From positions 214,828-278,827 of the forward strand of contig CALKIR010000023.1 of assembly GCA_937995985.1 (NCBI GenBank): a DNA stretch of 64,000 nt, in the 5' to 3' direction. The notes under the pieces are model-generated. The model saw nothing but the letters and a program-made list of their open reading frames with translations. It had not been told where the DNA came from and ran no database searches. The position numbers and the translations under genes were made by a program. Origin of the DNA: an uncultured Alcaligenaceae bacterium. GTDB taxonomy: Bacteria > Pseudomonadota > Gammaproteobacteria > Burkholderiales > Burkholderiaceae_B. Positions 11,539 through 21,410 of the stretch are shown here, in pieces (the first letter of the stretch is position 1; each line of letters starts with the position of its first letter).

Positions 11539-12960
11539 TTATTCACTCTGTTGAGATGGTTTGTGTTCTTGTCGCCCCCGAATGCTAAATTGGAACAATC
11601 GACAATCAAGAGCACCGTTGTAGACTGGATAGCGGCGATCAGGGTGTAAGCGTAATTGGGCTGATAAATTGAGATCACTGCTGATAATATTAACATTCCA
11701 GCCGTCATAATGGCTCTTGAGGTGTGCAGCCCAGTCTTGCCAAAACTCGGCAGCTTGCCCGCCGAGGCGCTCTCCATAAGGCGGGTTGGTTACTATATAA
11801 CCTGCTTCAGGAGTGGGCGGAAGGGCTCGTGCATCCATAGGGATAAATTGGATATTATCTGCGGCTAAGCGGGCGCGTAGCAAATTATCACGGGCATGGG
11901 CAAGGGCTTGCTCGTCAATATCGGCACCGATAAGAGGAGTGGTAAGCGTGGGCTTAATTGCACTGATTGCCTGCTCTTTGATGCGCTTCCAAATACGAGG
12001 GTTATGGTTGCGTAAGCGTTCAAAGTGAAAGGGACGGTGTAGTCCAGGAGGCGCATTCAAGGCTATCCAGGCAGCTTCGATGAGGATGGTGCCACTGCCA
12101 CAGAAGGGATCGAGTAGGGGCTTTTGTGGGGTCCATCCTGAGAGAGCCAATAACCCTGCGGCAAGATTTTCCCGTAAGGGGGCTGCTCCTTTGTGGTAGC
12201 GCCAGCCGCGTTTGAATAGGGACTCTCCGCTGCTATCAAGGTACAGGGTGGCTGTGTGAGCATCTAAAAATAAGTGCACTTTGGCGTCTGGGCGTACTGT
12301 ATCTACGTCAGGGCGTGCCCCTTCACGAGCTCGGAGGCGATCACAGATGGCGTCCTTGACCCGTAAATTGCAGTACTGAAGGCTTTGCATGGGGCTGCGG
12401 ATAGCTGATGTGTCAACGCGTAAGCGCTCGCGCGGACCAAACCATTTTTCCCATTCGGTTTCATAGGCCAGATCATAGATATCATCAGGAGTACGTACTG
12501 GGGCCTGTGCAATTTGTACCAATATGCGGGTCGCAATACGTGAAAACAGGTTTGCACGCAGTATGCCATTCCAGTCTGTGTGAAAACGGCAGCCTGCGCG
12601 CTCTTTCTGGACTCCTTCAAAGTCTAATTGTTGAAGCTCCTGTGCCAGCACGGCCTCGAGGCCTTGGGGGCAAGGTGCAAAAACTGTAAAGAGCTGTTTG
12701 GTTGTTTCTTTAGTTGGGGACGAGGAGCGTTGAACGCTCTTTTTTTGATTGCGTTGTGGATGCTGTATGGAGGGATGGGGGGGGCTGGCTGCTGAGGCAC
12801 GTCGTTGGGGAGGGACGGGCTCAGTCAGTTGGCGTTGGCGTGTTCGAGTTCGTGCACGCAGCGCGCGCGCCCCTGATTTGGCTGGGTGCGGTTGAGGGTC
12901 CTCGGTTGAGGGCTGAGGCCGACGAGGCAAGCGGAGTGTCTTTTTAGAGTCTGAGGACAT
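11539..12960 (-). CDS. rlmL: THUMP-domain 23S rRNA guanine-N2 methyltransferase, RlmL-type (short form)
   Basis: This is a 473-residue class I SAM-dependent RNA methyltransferase. After a disordered, basic and proline-rich tail (about residues 1-88), a THUMP RNA-binding domain (about 90-200) leads into the catalytic domain with LLDPFCGSGTILIEAA (SAM binding) and the catalytic VTNPPYGERLGG motif. E. coli RlmL is fused to a second methyltransferase (RlmK) at about 700 residues; here only the RlmL-like half is present. The predicted target is 23S rRNA m2G2445. Its start is 2 bases after the hemJ stop. Confidence 0.85.
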   Translation of the reverse strand: MSSDSKKTLRLPRRPQPSTEDPQPHPAKSGARALRARTRTRQRQLTEPVPPQRRASAASPPHPSIQHPQRNQKKSVQRSSSPTKETTKQLFTVFAPCPQGLEAVLAQELQQLDFEGVQKERAGCRFHTDWNGILRANLFSRIATRILVQIAQAPVRTPDDIYDLAYETEWEKWFGPRERLRVDTSAIRSPMQSLQYCNLRVKDAICDRLRAREGARPDVDTVRPDAKVHLFLDAHTATLYLDSSGESLFKRGWRYHKGAAPLRENLAAGLLALSGWTPQKPLLDPFCGSGTILIEAAWIALNAPPGLHRPFHFERLRNHNPRIWKRIKEQAISAIKPTLTTPLIGADIDEQALAHARDNLLRARLAADNIQFIPMDARALPPTPEAGYIVTNPPYGERLGGQAAEFWQDWAAHLKSHYDGWNVNIISSDLNLSAQLRLHPDRRYPVYNGALDCRLFQFSIRGRQEHKPSQQSE

Positions 12961-12962
12961 AA

Positions 12963-13388
12963 TTAAAAGGGTTTGAAGACCACCAGATAAAGCACAACTA
13001 GGAGAATGAGGACAGGAATTTCGTTAAACCAACGAAAAAACACATGTCCTGGAGTGGGTAAGGCTTGTGTAAAACGTTTTAAATAGCGTCCACACCCATA
13101 ATGAAAAATCAATAAAAAAACTACCAATAAGATTTTGGCGTGGATCCACCCTTGTCCTTTGCCGATTCCATAATATAAATACAGGCCAAGGCCAGTGAGT
13201 ACAGCCAGCAGAGCAAGGGGAAACATAAACCGATACAGCCGTTGAGCCATACCAATTAAGGTTGTAGATACTTCGGAATGCTCTTTGTTTTGGGCTAGAT
13301 TAACGTAAATGCGGGGCAAATAAAATAGCCCCGCAAACCAGGCAATAACAAAGAGGATATGGAATACTTTAACCCATAGCATGCCCAT
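12963..13388 (-). CDS. hemJ: Protoporphyrinogen oxidase HemJ (CopD-like fold)
   Basis: HemJ oxidises protoporphyrinogen IX to protoporphyrin IX, the penultimate step of haem synthesis, in the inner membrane. The 141-residue protein has four membrane helices. The conserved His10 sits in the first helix (KVFHILFVIAWFAGLFYLPR) and the conserved Lys in GWIHAKILL near residue 85. It is followed closely by the rlmL-like gene and preceded by proA, whose stop is 2 bases upstream of its own start region. The haem-pathway gene hemF also lies in this window. Confidence 0.85.
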   Translation of the reverse strand: MGMLWVKVFHILFVIAWFAGLFYLPRIYVNLAQNKEHSEVSTTLIGMAQRLYRFMFPLALLAVLTGLGLYLYYGIGKGQGWIHAKILLVVFLLIFHYGCGRYLKRFTQALPTPGHVFFRWFNEIPVLILLVVLYLVVFKPF

Positions 13389-13390
13389 AG

Positions 13391-14671
13391 TTATTGCCCT
13401 CTTAGTTGTCCATTACCTGTTAGTACCCATTTTTCAGTGGTCAGTCCTTCTAGGCCGACTGGGCCGCGCGCATGCAAGCGGTTAGTCGAAATCCCGATTT
13501 CTGCTCCTAATCCATATTCAAATCCATCTGCAAAGCAGGTTGGTAAATTAATATAGACAGAGCTTGAGTCGACCTCTTTTTGGAACCGTAATGCTGTATC
13601 TAGGTTTTCAGTAACTATGGATTCAGTATGCTCTGAGCTGTATTGAGCAATGTGATCAACAGCTTGTTCGTACGAATCAACCACACGAATCGCTAAAATA
13701 GGGGCTAAATATTCAGTCTGCCAATCGTACTCGGTGGCTTCTTTGACTCCATCAACCAAACTGCGGGTACGTGCGCAACCACGTAGTTCAACCCCTTTTT
13801 GTTGGAGGTCTGCGCATAGATCCGGTAATAGGGCAGGGGCAATTTCATGATGGACCAAGAGAGTTTCCATCGTACCGCAAATCCCGTAACGATAGGTTTT
13901 GGCATTAATTGCAATCGCTTGAGCTTTGCTGAGATCTGCATCTTTATCTATGTAAAGATGGCAATTACCATCTAGGTGCTTAATGAGCGGAACTGTAGCT
14001 TCTTGGCTGAGTCGTTCGATGAGCCCTTTACCACCGCGAGGGACAATGACATCTACATAGTCTGTCATCCTGACTAGCTCCCCAACAGCATCTCGGTCTG
14101 TCGTGGGCACGACCTGTACACAGTCTACTGGAAGCTGAGCAGCTTGAAGCCCCTCTAGAATGACCTCTCCAAGAGCTAAGTTAGAGTGGAAAGCCTCACT
14201 TCCCCCACGCAAGATGGTGGCATTGCCTGATTTAATACATAAGGCGGCGGCATCAATGGTGACATTAGGACGGGATTCATAAATAATGCCAATGACGCCA
14301 ATTGGGACGCGCATTTTTGCCACCATCATGCCATTGGGGCGAATGATGGTTTCGCTGCGCTTGCCTACAGGGTCAGGCATATCGGCTATTTGGCGTAAAC
14401 CAGCCGCCATGCTTTGGATTGTCGTCTCATTAAGGGTGAGACGATCAACTAAGGCTGGGGCGAGGTTTTTCTCTTTGGCCGCTTGTAGATCTTTTTGGTT
14501 AGCGGCAATGAGCGAATCTTTTTGTGCCAATAATCGCTCAGCCATATGGCGTAATGCCGCAGATTTTTGTTTATCAGAAGCGTTGCGCAAGATACGCGCT
14601 GCTGCTTTGGCTTTTTTGCCAATGTCACGCATGAGAGCTGCGGTGTTGGTTTGGATGTCTGTGGTATTCAT
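13391..14671 (-). CDS. proA: Gamma-glutamyl phosphate reductase
   Basis: ProA reduces gamma-glutamyl phosphate to glutamate semialdehyde in proline synthesis, using NADPH. The ATG at 14671 gives 426 residues, close to the family norm; an in-frame TTG at 14698 would add nine. The catalytic Cys is in [14 protein letters not shown], and the aldehyde-dehydrogenase-like core shows [16 protein letters not shown] and [12 protein letters not shown]. No proB is adjacent. The gene follows holA by 57 bases. Confidence 0.96.
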   Translation of the reverse strand: MNTTDIQTNTAALMRDIGKKAKAAARILRNASDKQKSAALRHMAERLLAQKDSLIAANQKDLQAAKEKNLAPALVDRLTLNETTIQSMAAGLRQIADMPDPVGKRSETIIRPNGMMVAKMRVPIGVIGIIYESRPNVTIDAAALCIKSGNATILRGGSEAFHSNLALGEVILEGLQAAQLPVDCVQVVPTTDRDAVGELVRMTDYVDVIVPRGGKGLIERLSQEATVPLIKHLDGNCHLYIDKDADLSKAQAIAINAKTYRYGICGTMETLLVHHEIAPALLPDLCADLQQKGVELRGCARTRSLVDGVKEATEYDWQTEYLAPILAIRVVDSYEQAVDHIAQYSSEHTESIVTENLDTALRFQKEVDSSSVYINLPTCFADGFEYGLGAEIGISTNRLHARGPVGLEGLTTEKWVLTGNGQLRGQ

Positions 14672-14728
14672 TGCAATTTTAATTAAAGATAAAGTCAAAA
14701 AGCTGCAGCCTGTGTAGGCTCAGTTGCT

Positions 14729-15772
14729 TTAGGCTGTGGCTTGTGCAATACGGATGCACAGGCGTTGAATTTCAGCCCACGGATTATCAAGTCGTTGGGC
14801 TACAGTAAAGCCTTTGATGGCTTGATCAATATCATAGGCATGGGCAACGCTCTGCGTCCAGATGCGAGCATCAGTACGTTGCAAAGCCTGTTGAAGGAGT
14901 TTTTGGCGCGCCCCAAATACACGATATTTTTTCAAAATAGGCTGAGTGCTTTGCCCGGCATGTTGAGCAGCACTTAATTCAGATAAAAGACGTACCTCCT
15001 CGCTAATGACCCAGAGTACTAAAGGGAGGGCGACGCCTTCAGCTTCAAGGCCGCGTACAATACGTATGGCCCGTGCTCCATTACCAGAAATTAAGGCATC
15101 GCGCAGGTCAAAAATATTGTACCGTGCTACATTCAGTACTGCTTTTTGAACTTGTTCAAGCGAGAGCGTTCCGCTTGGATAAAGCAGCCCTAATTTAAGT
15201 ATTTCCTGATGGGCAGCCAGCAGATGGCCCTCTACTTGATCGGTTAACCACCATGCTGTGTCCTGATCACAACTTTGGTTTTGGCGTGCTAAGCGATTGT
15301 GTATCCATTGAGGAAGCTGCCCACGTCGAATTTGCGGGGCATCAATCCAAATAGCTTGCTTGTGTAAGGCTTGAGCCCATTTAGATTGTAGGGTGCTGTG
15401 TGTGAGATGAGGCAAAATAATAACCACACAAATATCATCGCGGCCGTTAAGAAGGGCACCTAAATTTTGCAATTGTTTGCTACCGGCATGACCAGGGCGT
15501 CCAGTAGGGAGGTGAAGCTCAACAAGGCGCTGCCCTCCAAATAAGGATTGGCTTTGGCAGGCCTCAGTCACAATGCTCCAGTCTGCTTGAGCATCGAGAT
15601 CGATGCGTTGGCGTTCGTCGTACCCCAATCGTTGAGCCGCAGCACGAAGTGCGTCCGCAGCTTCAATTTGTAATAGTTCCTCATTACCCGAGATAACGTA
15701 GAGAGAGGCCAATTTTTTGAGTTGCTGTGCCTGCTGCTGCCATTGTTCAGCATGATAACGGTTAGAGGCCAT
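14729..15772 (-). CDS. holA: DNA polymerase III delta subunit
   Basis: Delta opens the beta sliding clamp within the clamp-loader complex. The protein is about 347 residues from the ATG at 15772; a TTG at 15784 would begin right after the lptE stop. It has no sharp catalytic motif, as expected, but shows the delta-like features ISGNEELLQIEAADALR at the N-terminus and the central LPQWIHNRLARQNQ and NIFDLRDALISGNGARAIRIV segments. The lptE-holA order downstream of leuS is conserved in proteobacteria and supports the call. Confidence 0.93.
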   Translation of the reverse strand: MASNRYHAEQWQQQAQQLKKLASLYVISGNEELLQIEAADALRAAAQRLGYDERQRIDLDAQADWSIVTEACQSQSLFGGQRLVELHLPTGRPGHAGSKQLQNLGALLNGRDDICVVIILPHLTHSTLQSKWAQALHKQAIWIDAPQIRRGQLPQWIHNRLARQNQSCDQDTAWWLTDQVEGHLLAAHQEILKLGLLYPSGTLSLEQVQKAVLNVARYNIFDLRDALISGNGARAIRIVRGLEAEGVALPLVLWVISEEVRLLSELSAAQHAGQSTQPILKKYRVFGARQKLLQQALQRTDARIWTQSVAHAYDIDQAIKGFTVAQRLDNPWAEIQRLCIRIAQATA

Positions 15773-15784
15773 AGAGATAGTCAA

Positions 15785-16432
15785 TTAATAACTAAAGATA
15801 GGTAGGCGTTCTTCTTCCCCTTCTTCGTACTGATCATGCCATTCTATTTCTTCATTTTCTAGATCGGCCTCAGTAACAGGTTGTTCTTGGAGATCGTCAA
15901 AACGGCTGCTTACATCGGGTGCGGTTAAGCGTCGTGTTAGCCGTTCAATTAAGTCTTCTTCCATGGAGGCATACATTTGATCGCGCTCACTGTCTTTGGC
16001 CTGAGTAGCATTGGGGTCATTAGGCAGATAGCGGGTGACCAGAAGGGTAGTAGGGGGGAGTATTTTGCGTCCTTCTGCATCAAGTAGCTCAAAACGGAAG
16101 TGCAAATTGAGTTGATACTCTTCTACATTACCTTGCGGGTCTAGGGCAACATCTCGAGTGATGCGGCGGTTTTGAAGTTGAATTAAAGATGCTTGTGCAT
16201 CATTGCGATCAGATACGAACTGAAGTGTTGGGCTGTTAGCACGAAGAATGCGTTCTAGTTGGGCCCCAAAGGCTGAGTTTAAAGAAATATTAGTATAAAG
16301 CGTGGTAAATGGAAGGGGCGATGCCTCTTGGAGGCGAAAGCCACATCCTTGAATGAGAAGGAATAGGCCGAGCCCTCCGAGCCCCCAAAGGAGGCTCAAG
16401 AGAGGTCGGCGAAAAAAATGCCGGAATTGCAT
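15785..16432 (-). CDS. lptE: LPS-assembly lipoprotein LptE
   Basis: LptE plugs the LptD barrel that inserts lipopolysaccharide into the outer membrane. The 215-residue precursor has a hydrophobic signal and a lipobox (LIQGCGF) with the acylated Cys at about residue 30. The remaining domain shows the family pattern GFRLQEASPLPFTTLY and a terminal SMEEDLIERLTRRL helix; a strongly acidic tail (EENEEIEWHDQYEEGEEE-like) follows. Its ATG is 2 bases from the leuS stop and its stop abuts holA, so leuS-lptE-holA form one operon. Confidence 0.93.
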   Translation of the reverse strand: MQFRHFFRRPLLSLLWGLGGLGLFLLIQGCGFRLQEASPLPFTTLYTNISLNSAFGAQLERILRANSPTLQFVSDRNDAQASLIQLQNRRITRDVALDPQGNVEEYQLNLHFRFELLDAEGRKILPPTTLLVTRYLPNDPNATQAKDSERDQMYASMEEDLIERLTRRLTAPDVSSRFDDLQEQPVTEADLENEEIEWHDQYEEGEEERLPIFSY

Positions 16433-16434
16433 AA

Positions 16435-19095
16435 TTAGCCTACTACATTAACGAGGCGGCCTGGCACCACAATGATGCGCTTGGGCGTACGGCCTTCTAA
16501 GTGACGCTGTACTGCTTCGTGCGCACTTGCAGTAGCCTCGATAGTTGCTTGATCTGCATCATGAGCCACAGTAATGTGGCCACGCACGCGCCCGTTGACT
16601 TGTAAGGTCATTTTGATCTCATCAGCAATGAGAGCCGCCTCATCAACTTGAGGCCAAGGAGCATCGAGAAGATCCCCGAAGCGCTCTGCAAACCCTAACT
16701 CACGCCAAAGTGTCCAGCAAATATGCGGGACAATGGGATAGAGGGTGCGAAGTAGAATAGAGGTGCTTTCGGCAAAGGCGGCCTGGGCTGCCTCACTGTC
16801 ATCAAGGGCTGCATCTTCAAGGGTATTGAGCATTTTCATGCACCCTGATACCACTGTGTTGTATTGGATGCGCTGATAGTCGTAATCCGCCTGCTTGAGC
16901 AAGGAGTGAATGGCACGGCGCAAATCTTTGGCTACAGCTGGTAAATCATCAAATTGCTGTATATCTTTTTTGATGCCGGCTTGCAGGGTGTGCTGGTGCT
17001 TATAGGCGAATAACCAGAGGCGACGCAAAAAGCGATGTGCTCCGTCAATGCCTGTATTCGACCATTCAAGGGTTTGCTCTGGGGGGCTCGCAAACATGAT
17101 AAAGAGACGCGCTGTATCTGCACCGTGCTCATCAATGATTGCTTGAGGATCCACACCATTGTTTTTTGATTTGGACATGGTGCCAATCCCCTCGTATTGG
17201 ATGGCAGAGCCATCGGCTTTAAGTGTGGCTCCAATAATGTTGCCTTGCTCATCGTAGATATTATCTACTTCGCTGGGAGCAAAATACTCAATCCCCCCTC
17301 GCTCGTTGCGCCGTTGGTAGATGTGGTTCAGCACCATTCCTTGGGTGAGCAAGCGGGTAAAGGGCTCATCAAATGATACCAGGCCCATGTCGCGCATTAC
17401 TTTAGTCCAGAAACGGGCATATAACAGGTGCAGAACAGCGTGCTCTATTCCTCCGATATACTGGTCCATAGGCATCCAGTATTCATTGCGCTCATCCACC
17501 ATGGCCTCATGGTTGTCAGGGCAGGTATAGCGCATAAAATACCAGGATGAATCAATAAAAGTATCCATGGTATCTGTTTCGCGTTGCGCATCTTTGCCGC
17601 AGGTGGGGCACTGGCAGCGGAGAAACTCCTCATCTTGTGCGAGGGGGTTACCCGTCCCATCAGGAATTAGATGTTCTGGAAGCACAACAGGGAGGTCTTC
17701 TTCGGGCACGGGTACCGGACCACAGTCTGGGCAGTGGATAATTGGGATAGGGGTCCCCCAGTAGCGCTGTCTGGAGATTCCCCAGTCGCGCAGGCGATAG
17801 GTGATTTTTTTCTCGCCTAAGTTTTGTGCAGCCATATCAGCGGCAATACGTTCACGCGCCTCTGGGCTGCTTAGCCCTGTATAAGGACCAGAATCAACAA
17901 GTACGCCATCGTTTTCATTGGCATACCAATCTGCCCATTGTTGTGTAGAAAACTCATGTCCATTGAGGTCTATAACTTGTTTAATGGGGAGCTGGTATTT
18001 TTGGGCAAACTCAAAATCACGTTCATCATGAGCAGGTACGCCCATGACTGCTCCGTCGCCATAGCTCATTAGGACATAGTTACCCACCCAAACGGGGATT
18101 GGCTCACCACTGATGGGATGGGTGACCGTTAGACCAGTAGGCATCCCTTCTTTTTCTCGAGTGGCGATATCAGCTTCGGATTGTCCGCCGCGTTTGCTTG
18201 CGGCAATAAATGCGGCAAGATCGGGGTTGTTTTTAGCAGCATGCTCAGCCAAAGGATGTTCAGGAGCTACTGCGCAAAAGGTCACTCCCATCACGGTATC
18301 AGCACGTGTGGTAAAGACGTATAACTTGCCATCTTGTATGAGATTGCCTTGTTCGTCTTGGATTTGGTGCGTAAAAGCAAAGCGTAGGCCATGGCTTTTG
18401 CCAATCCAGTGCTCTTGCATGACACGGACACGCTCTGGCCAGCCACCGAGATCATTTTTTACTGCATCCAGTAATTCATCTGCATAGCGGGTGATGGCTA
18501 AGTAGTAGCCAGGGATTTCCCTTTTTTCGACGAGCGCTCCTGAGCGCCAGCCTCGTCCATCAATAACTTGCTCATTAGCCAAGACAGTTTGATCAACGGG
18601 GTCCCAGTTAACAACTTGGGTTTTACGATAGGCAATGCCGGCTTTGAGCATGCGTAAAAAGAGCCACTGATTCCATTTGTAGTAATTGGGGTCGCAAGCA
18701 TTAATTTCACGTGACCAATCAATGGCTAGCCCCATGGACTTCATTTGTTTTTTCATGTACTTAATGTTGTCATAAGTCCATTTTGCAGGGGGTTGTTTAG
18801 AGTTTAAGGCCGCATTTTCTGCAGGCATGCCAAACGCATCCCAGCCCATAGGCATGAGGACGTTATAGCCGCGTAGGCGTAGATGACGAGCCATCACATC
18901 ATTGATGGTGTAATTTCTCACATGTCCCATATGTAGCTTGCCGCTGGGGTACGGTAGCATGGAGCATGCGTAAAATTTTGGTTTTGGATTACCATCTGCA
19001 TCGGTCGCGTGTTCATGGACTCGATAGACATCATCCGCTTGCCACTGTTCTTGGGCAGTGCGTTCTATTGCGTGAGGTTGATAAGTTTCCTGCAT
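16435..19095 (-). CDS. leuS: Leucyl-tRNA synthetase
   Basis: LeuS charges tRNA-Leu with leucine and edits mischarged products. The ATG at 19095 gives 886 residues, which fits the bacterial family; a longer frame to 19206 lacks homology-like sequence. Class I motifs are visible: [19 protein letters not shown] (HIGH-type) near residue 50 and [13 protein letters not shown] (KMSKS-type), with the CP1 editing domain and a zinc-ribbon-like CPDCG...CPTCG insertion between them. It leads the leuS-lptE-holA operon. Confidence 0.98.
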   Translation of the reverse strand: MQETYQPHAIERTAQEQWQADDVYRVHEHATDADGNPKPKFYACSMLPYPSGKLHMGHVRNYTINDVMARHLRLRGYNVLMPMGWDAFGMPAENAALNSKQPPAKWTYDNIKYMKKQMKSMGLAIDWSREINACDPNYYKWNQWLFLRMLKAGIAYRKTQVVNWDPVDQTVLANEQVIDGRGWRSGALVEKREIPGYYLAITRYADELLDAVKNDLGGWPERVRVMQEHWIGKSHGLRFAFTHQIQDEQGNLIQDGKLYVFTTRADTVMGVTFCAVAPEHPLAEHAAKNNPDLAAFIAASKRGGQSEADIATREKEGMPTGLTVTHPISGEPIPVWVGNYVLMSYGDGAVMGVPAHDERDFEFAQKYQLPIKQVIDLNGHEFSTQQWADWYANENDGVLVDSGPYTGLSSPEARERIAADMAAQNLGEKKITYRLRDWGISRQRYWGTPIPIIHCPDCGPVPVPEEDLPVVLPEHLIPDGTGNPLAQDEEFLRCQCPTCGKDAQRETDTMDTFIDSSWYFMRYTCPDNHEAMVDERNEYWMPMDQYIGGIEHAVLHLLYARFWTKVMRDMGLVSFDEPFTRLLTQGMVLNHIYQRRNERGGIEYFAPSEVDNIYDEQGNIIGATLKADGSAIQYEGIGTMSKSKNNGVDPQAIIDEHGADTARLFIMFASPPEQTLEWSNTGIDGAHRFLRRLWLFAYKHQHTLQAGIKKDIQQFDDLPAVAKDLRRAIHSLLKQADYDYQRIQYNTVVSGCMKMLNTLEDAALDDSEAAQAAFAESTSILLRTLYPIVPHICWTLWRELGFAERFGDLLDAPWPQVDEAALIADEIKMTLQVNGRVRGHITVAHDADQATIEATASAHEAVQRHLEGRTPKRIIVVPGRLVNVVG

Positions 19096-19186
19096 GTGAT
19101 TTGTAGCCAAAAAATTAAATAAGGGTATGTTTCTAGGGCCTAAGCCTAAGAGAGTATGGGGTGCTTGCAGCTTTATAGAAAGCTGC

Positions 19187-20458
19187 TTAGCAACTAAATG
19201 GTCCAAAAGATTTAAACCGCTCGGCTCGGAATGGCTGAGGGTCTACAAAGGGGGGTTGCTTGTAAATAAGCTCGGTGAGCAAACGCCCAGTAGTGGGACC
19301 CAGAGTGAAGCCTTGGTGTGCATGACCTATGGCCAACCAAAGATTACGGTGTTTTGGAGCCGCACCGATAATTGGCTTCATGTCGGGCAGGCAGGGGCGT
19401 GAGCCATACCATGGCTGGGGCTCAATCGCCTTGCCTATAGGTAGGATATCACGAGCAATGCGTTCGCAGAGCTGTATTTGCCCCCGTCGTGGAGGGCCGT
19501 ATAAGGTTGCCATTTCAGCGCCTGTAGTTAGGCGAATGCCCATTTTCATAGGGCCTAGTAAATAACCATTATCCGCATCAAAAATACTGTGCTGTAAGGG
19601 GCGTTCTACTAAAGGTTGGTAGTGCCAGTGATAGCCCCGTTTGGGAAATAATGGAAAGTGGTAATTTAAAGGCTTGAGTAATTGCATGGACCAGGGCCCG
19701 GCAGCAACTACGACTTGTTCTGCTTCGATGCGTTCGGTGCCACACACAATTTGCCAGCCATGCTGAGTGGTGGGCTGAATGCGGCTCACGCGTTTACGTT
19801 TAAAGGTGCCGCCTTGGGCAATGAAGTCTTCTGCATAACGTTGTACTAAACCACCTGGGTCAGAAACTTGCCAAGAGTTTTGCCAATGAATGGCACCGAC
19901 AAAGGCATCTGCATTGAGGTGGGGCTCTAAGGCTTTAATTTGTTCAGGGGTTAATAGCTGGAATTCAACACCGTATTGCTCTGCAGCCAATTGTGCCTGC
20001 TCATGCTCTAGATGTAATGATTCATGGTGGCGGTGGAGTTGTAACCAGCCGCGACGGCGAATGAGGTCATCAGCATCGGCAGCATGTATCATGCGTTGAT
20101 GCTCATCGAGACAGGTACGTATTAATTGTGCCCATTGGTCAGCGAGGGCACGCCAACGCTTGGGCGCTGAGTAATGTCGATAGGCTAATAATTGGGGGGC
20201 GTAACGGAATACTCCTGAGAGCTGATAACGGATATCTGAGCGCTGGTTAGGAAGGACGCTCAAGGTATCGCTAAAAGCTCTAGGGAAGGGGTGTGGAAAC
20301 ACCGCCTCGCGTTGGATGAGGCCTGCATTGCCATAGGAAGTCTCCTGGCCGGGGTCATTACGGTCTATTAGTAGCACCTGTGCGCCCCGTTCGCGTAAAT
20401 GCCAAGCAATGCTTGTGCCCACCATCCCGGCGCCAATAACAACAATGTCGTGTGCCAT
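19187..20458 (-). CDS. dadA: FAD-dependent D-amino-acid dehydrogenase-like oxidoreductase
   Basis: This 423-residue flavoprotein starts with the Rossmann motif [15 protein letters not shown] and has the DAO-family core, including SYGNAGLIQ and the C-terminal [15 protein letters not shown] and [16 protein letters not shown]. DadA oxidatively deaminates D-amino acids and passes electrons to the respiratory chain. No alanine racemase gene is adjacent, so a related amine oxidation is possible. The ATG at 20458 is chosen because AAGGGGG then sits at normal distance; ATG 20461 is too close. Confidence 0.78.
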   Translation of the reverse strand: MAHDIVVIGAGMVGTSIAWHLRERGAQVLLIDRNDPGQETSYGNAGLIQREAVFPHPFPRAFSDTLSVLPNQRSDIRYQLSGVFRYAPQLLAYRHYSAPKRWRALADQWAQLIRTCLDEHQRMIHAADADDLIRRRGWLQLHRHHESLHLEHEQAQLAAEQYGVEFQLLTPEQIKALEPHLNADAFVGAIHWQNSWQVSDPGGLVQRYAEDFIAQGGTFKRKRVSRIQPTTQHGWQIVCGTERIEAEQVVVAAGPWSMQLLKPLNYHFPLFPKRGYHWHYQPLVERPLQHSIFDADNGYLLGPMKMGIRLTTGAEMATLYGPPRRGQIQLCERIARDILPIGKAIEPQPWYGSRPCLPDMKPIIGAAPKHRNLWLAIGHAHQGFTLGPTTGRLLTELIYKQPPFVDPQPFRAERFKSFGPFSC

Positions 20459-20539
20459 CATGCCCCCTTATTGCTGAATGAATTAGCAAAGAAAGTATGC
20501 GAAGATTTTACCGCAACCAGTTACCATCAGCTAGATAAT

Positions 20540-20565
20540 AAAAAAACCACTTCTGGCGAAGTGGT
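20540..20565 (-). terminator. Terminator of the rpmB-rpmG operon
   Basis: ACCACTTC (20546-20553) pairs with GAAGTGGT (20558-20565) around TGGC. On the minus strand a run of seven T follows. It lies about 80 bases beyond the rpmG stop. Confidence 0.88.
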
Positions 20566-20645
20566 CTTAAATGCTGCGCGAACGTATACTGCAAAACCGA
20601 GCGCCTGTTGATTATAGAAAGACAGGCGAGGGTAGCAAATGAGGT

Positions 20646-20813
20646 TTAACGTAAGCGGGTTTCTTTGTATTCGACGTGTTTACGTGCAACGGGATCGAAT
20701 TTCTTTAAGACCAGTTTTTCCGGATGATTACGTTTGTTTTTCGTTGTGGTGTAGAAATGCCCGGTACCGGCAGATGATTCTAGTTTGATCTTCTCGCGTA
20801 TTCCTTTGGCCAT
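20646..20813 (-). CDS. rpmG: 50S ribosomal protein bL33
   Basis: The 55-residue protein begins [20 protein letters not shown] and ends [11 protein letters not shown], a clear bL33 match. It lacks the zinc-binding CxxC pairs, so it is the Cys-free type. The ATG at 20813 is preceded by GGGAGC. It follows rpmB by 37 bases, and the rpmB-rpmG pair is conserved in proteobacteria. Confidence 0.96.
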   Translation of the reverse strand: MAKGIREKIKLESSAGTGHFYTTTKNKRNHPEKLVLKKFDPVARKHVEYKETRLR

Positions 20814-20850
20814 GGTGAGCTCCCAAATTTAAAAATTGAATCAGGTATGA

Positions 20851-21087
20851 TTAGATACGCTCGCCGCGCTCGCGCATTTCGGCTAATACAGCGTCAATAC
20901 CTTTTTTATCGATCAAGCGTAACCCTTGAGCAGAAACACGCAGACGAACCCAGCGGTTTTCGCTTTCTACCCAGAAACGACGGCTGTGTAGGTTAGGCAA
21001 AAAACGACGCTTGGTCTTGTTGTTTGCATGAGACACATTGTTTCCAACACGTGGGCCCTTTCCTGTTACTTGGCATACGCGCGCCAT
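20851..21087 (-). CDS. rpmB: 50S ribosomal protein bL28
   Basis: The 78-residue protein begins [20 protein letters not shown] and continues [13 protein letters not shown], the standard bL28 pattern of a large-subunit protein. The upstream AAAGGGG gives a good ribosome site. A 6-bp hairpin (CCCCTC 21127-21132 with GAGGGG 21144-21149) lies in its 5' leader. Confidence 0.97.
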   Translation of the reverse strand: MARVCQVTGKGPRVGNNVSHANNKTKRRFLPNLHSRRFWVESENRWVRLRVSAQGLRLIDKKGIDAVLAEMRERGERI

Positions 21088-21376
21088 GATAAACCCCTTT
21101 AAAAATTGTACTTATCCCCTAGCTAGCCCCTCGCCATTTGTTTGAGGGGGTTGGCTGGTTTTAGGTAGCTGTTCTAAAAACCTCTGAATTGCTGAATAAT
21201 GTAAAAAAAGCCCAAAAGGCCCTAAATCAGCTGGTTTATAGAAAGGAACTGCTAATGGCCACTGCCTTAAAGTAAGGGAACATAATAATTAAGTGGCACC
21301 ACAAATAAAACCAAAGCCAAAAAGAATAGTGACTTAGCTAGTAACCAAAAATATGTAAAGAAAGCTATTTTATTTT

Positions 21377-21409
21377 AAAAAAACAATCAAGGCAAGTAGC
21401 GTGCTGCCT
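21377..21409 (-). terminator. Weak terminator after the MFS exporter; gap 21088-21410
   Basis: AGGCA (21390-21394) pairs with TGCCT (21405-21409) and is followed on the minus strand by TGATTGTTTTTTT. It starts right after the exporter stop. The stem is only 5 bp, so confidence is limited. The rest of the 323-base gap holds the rpmB leader and no ORF I can support. Confidence 0.4.
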
Positions 21410-21410
21410 G

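Noticed and set aside
11391..11777. 128-residue minus-strand ORF over the end of the rlmL-like gene
   Set aside because: It is out of frame with a well-supported methyltransferase and has no domain-like features.
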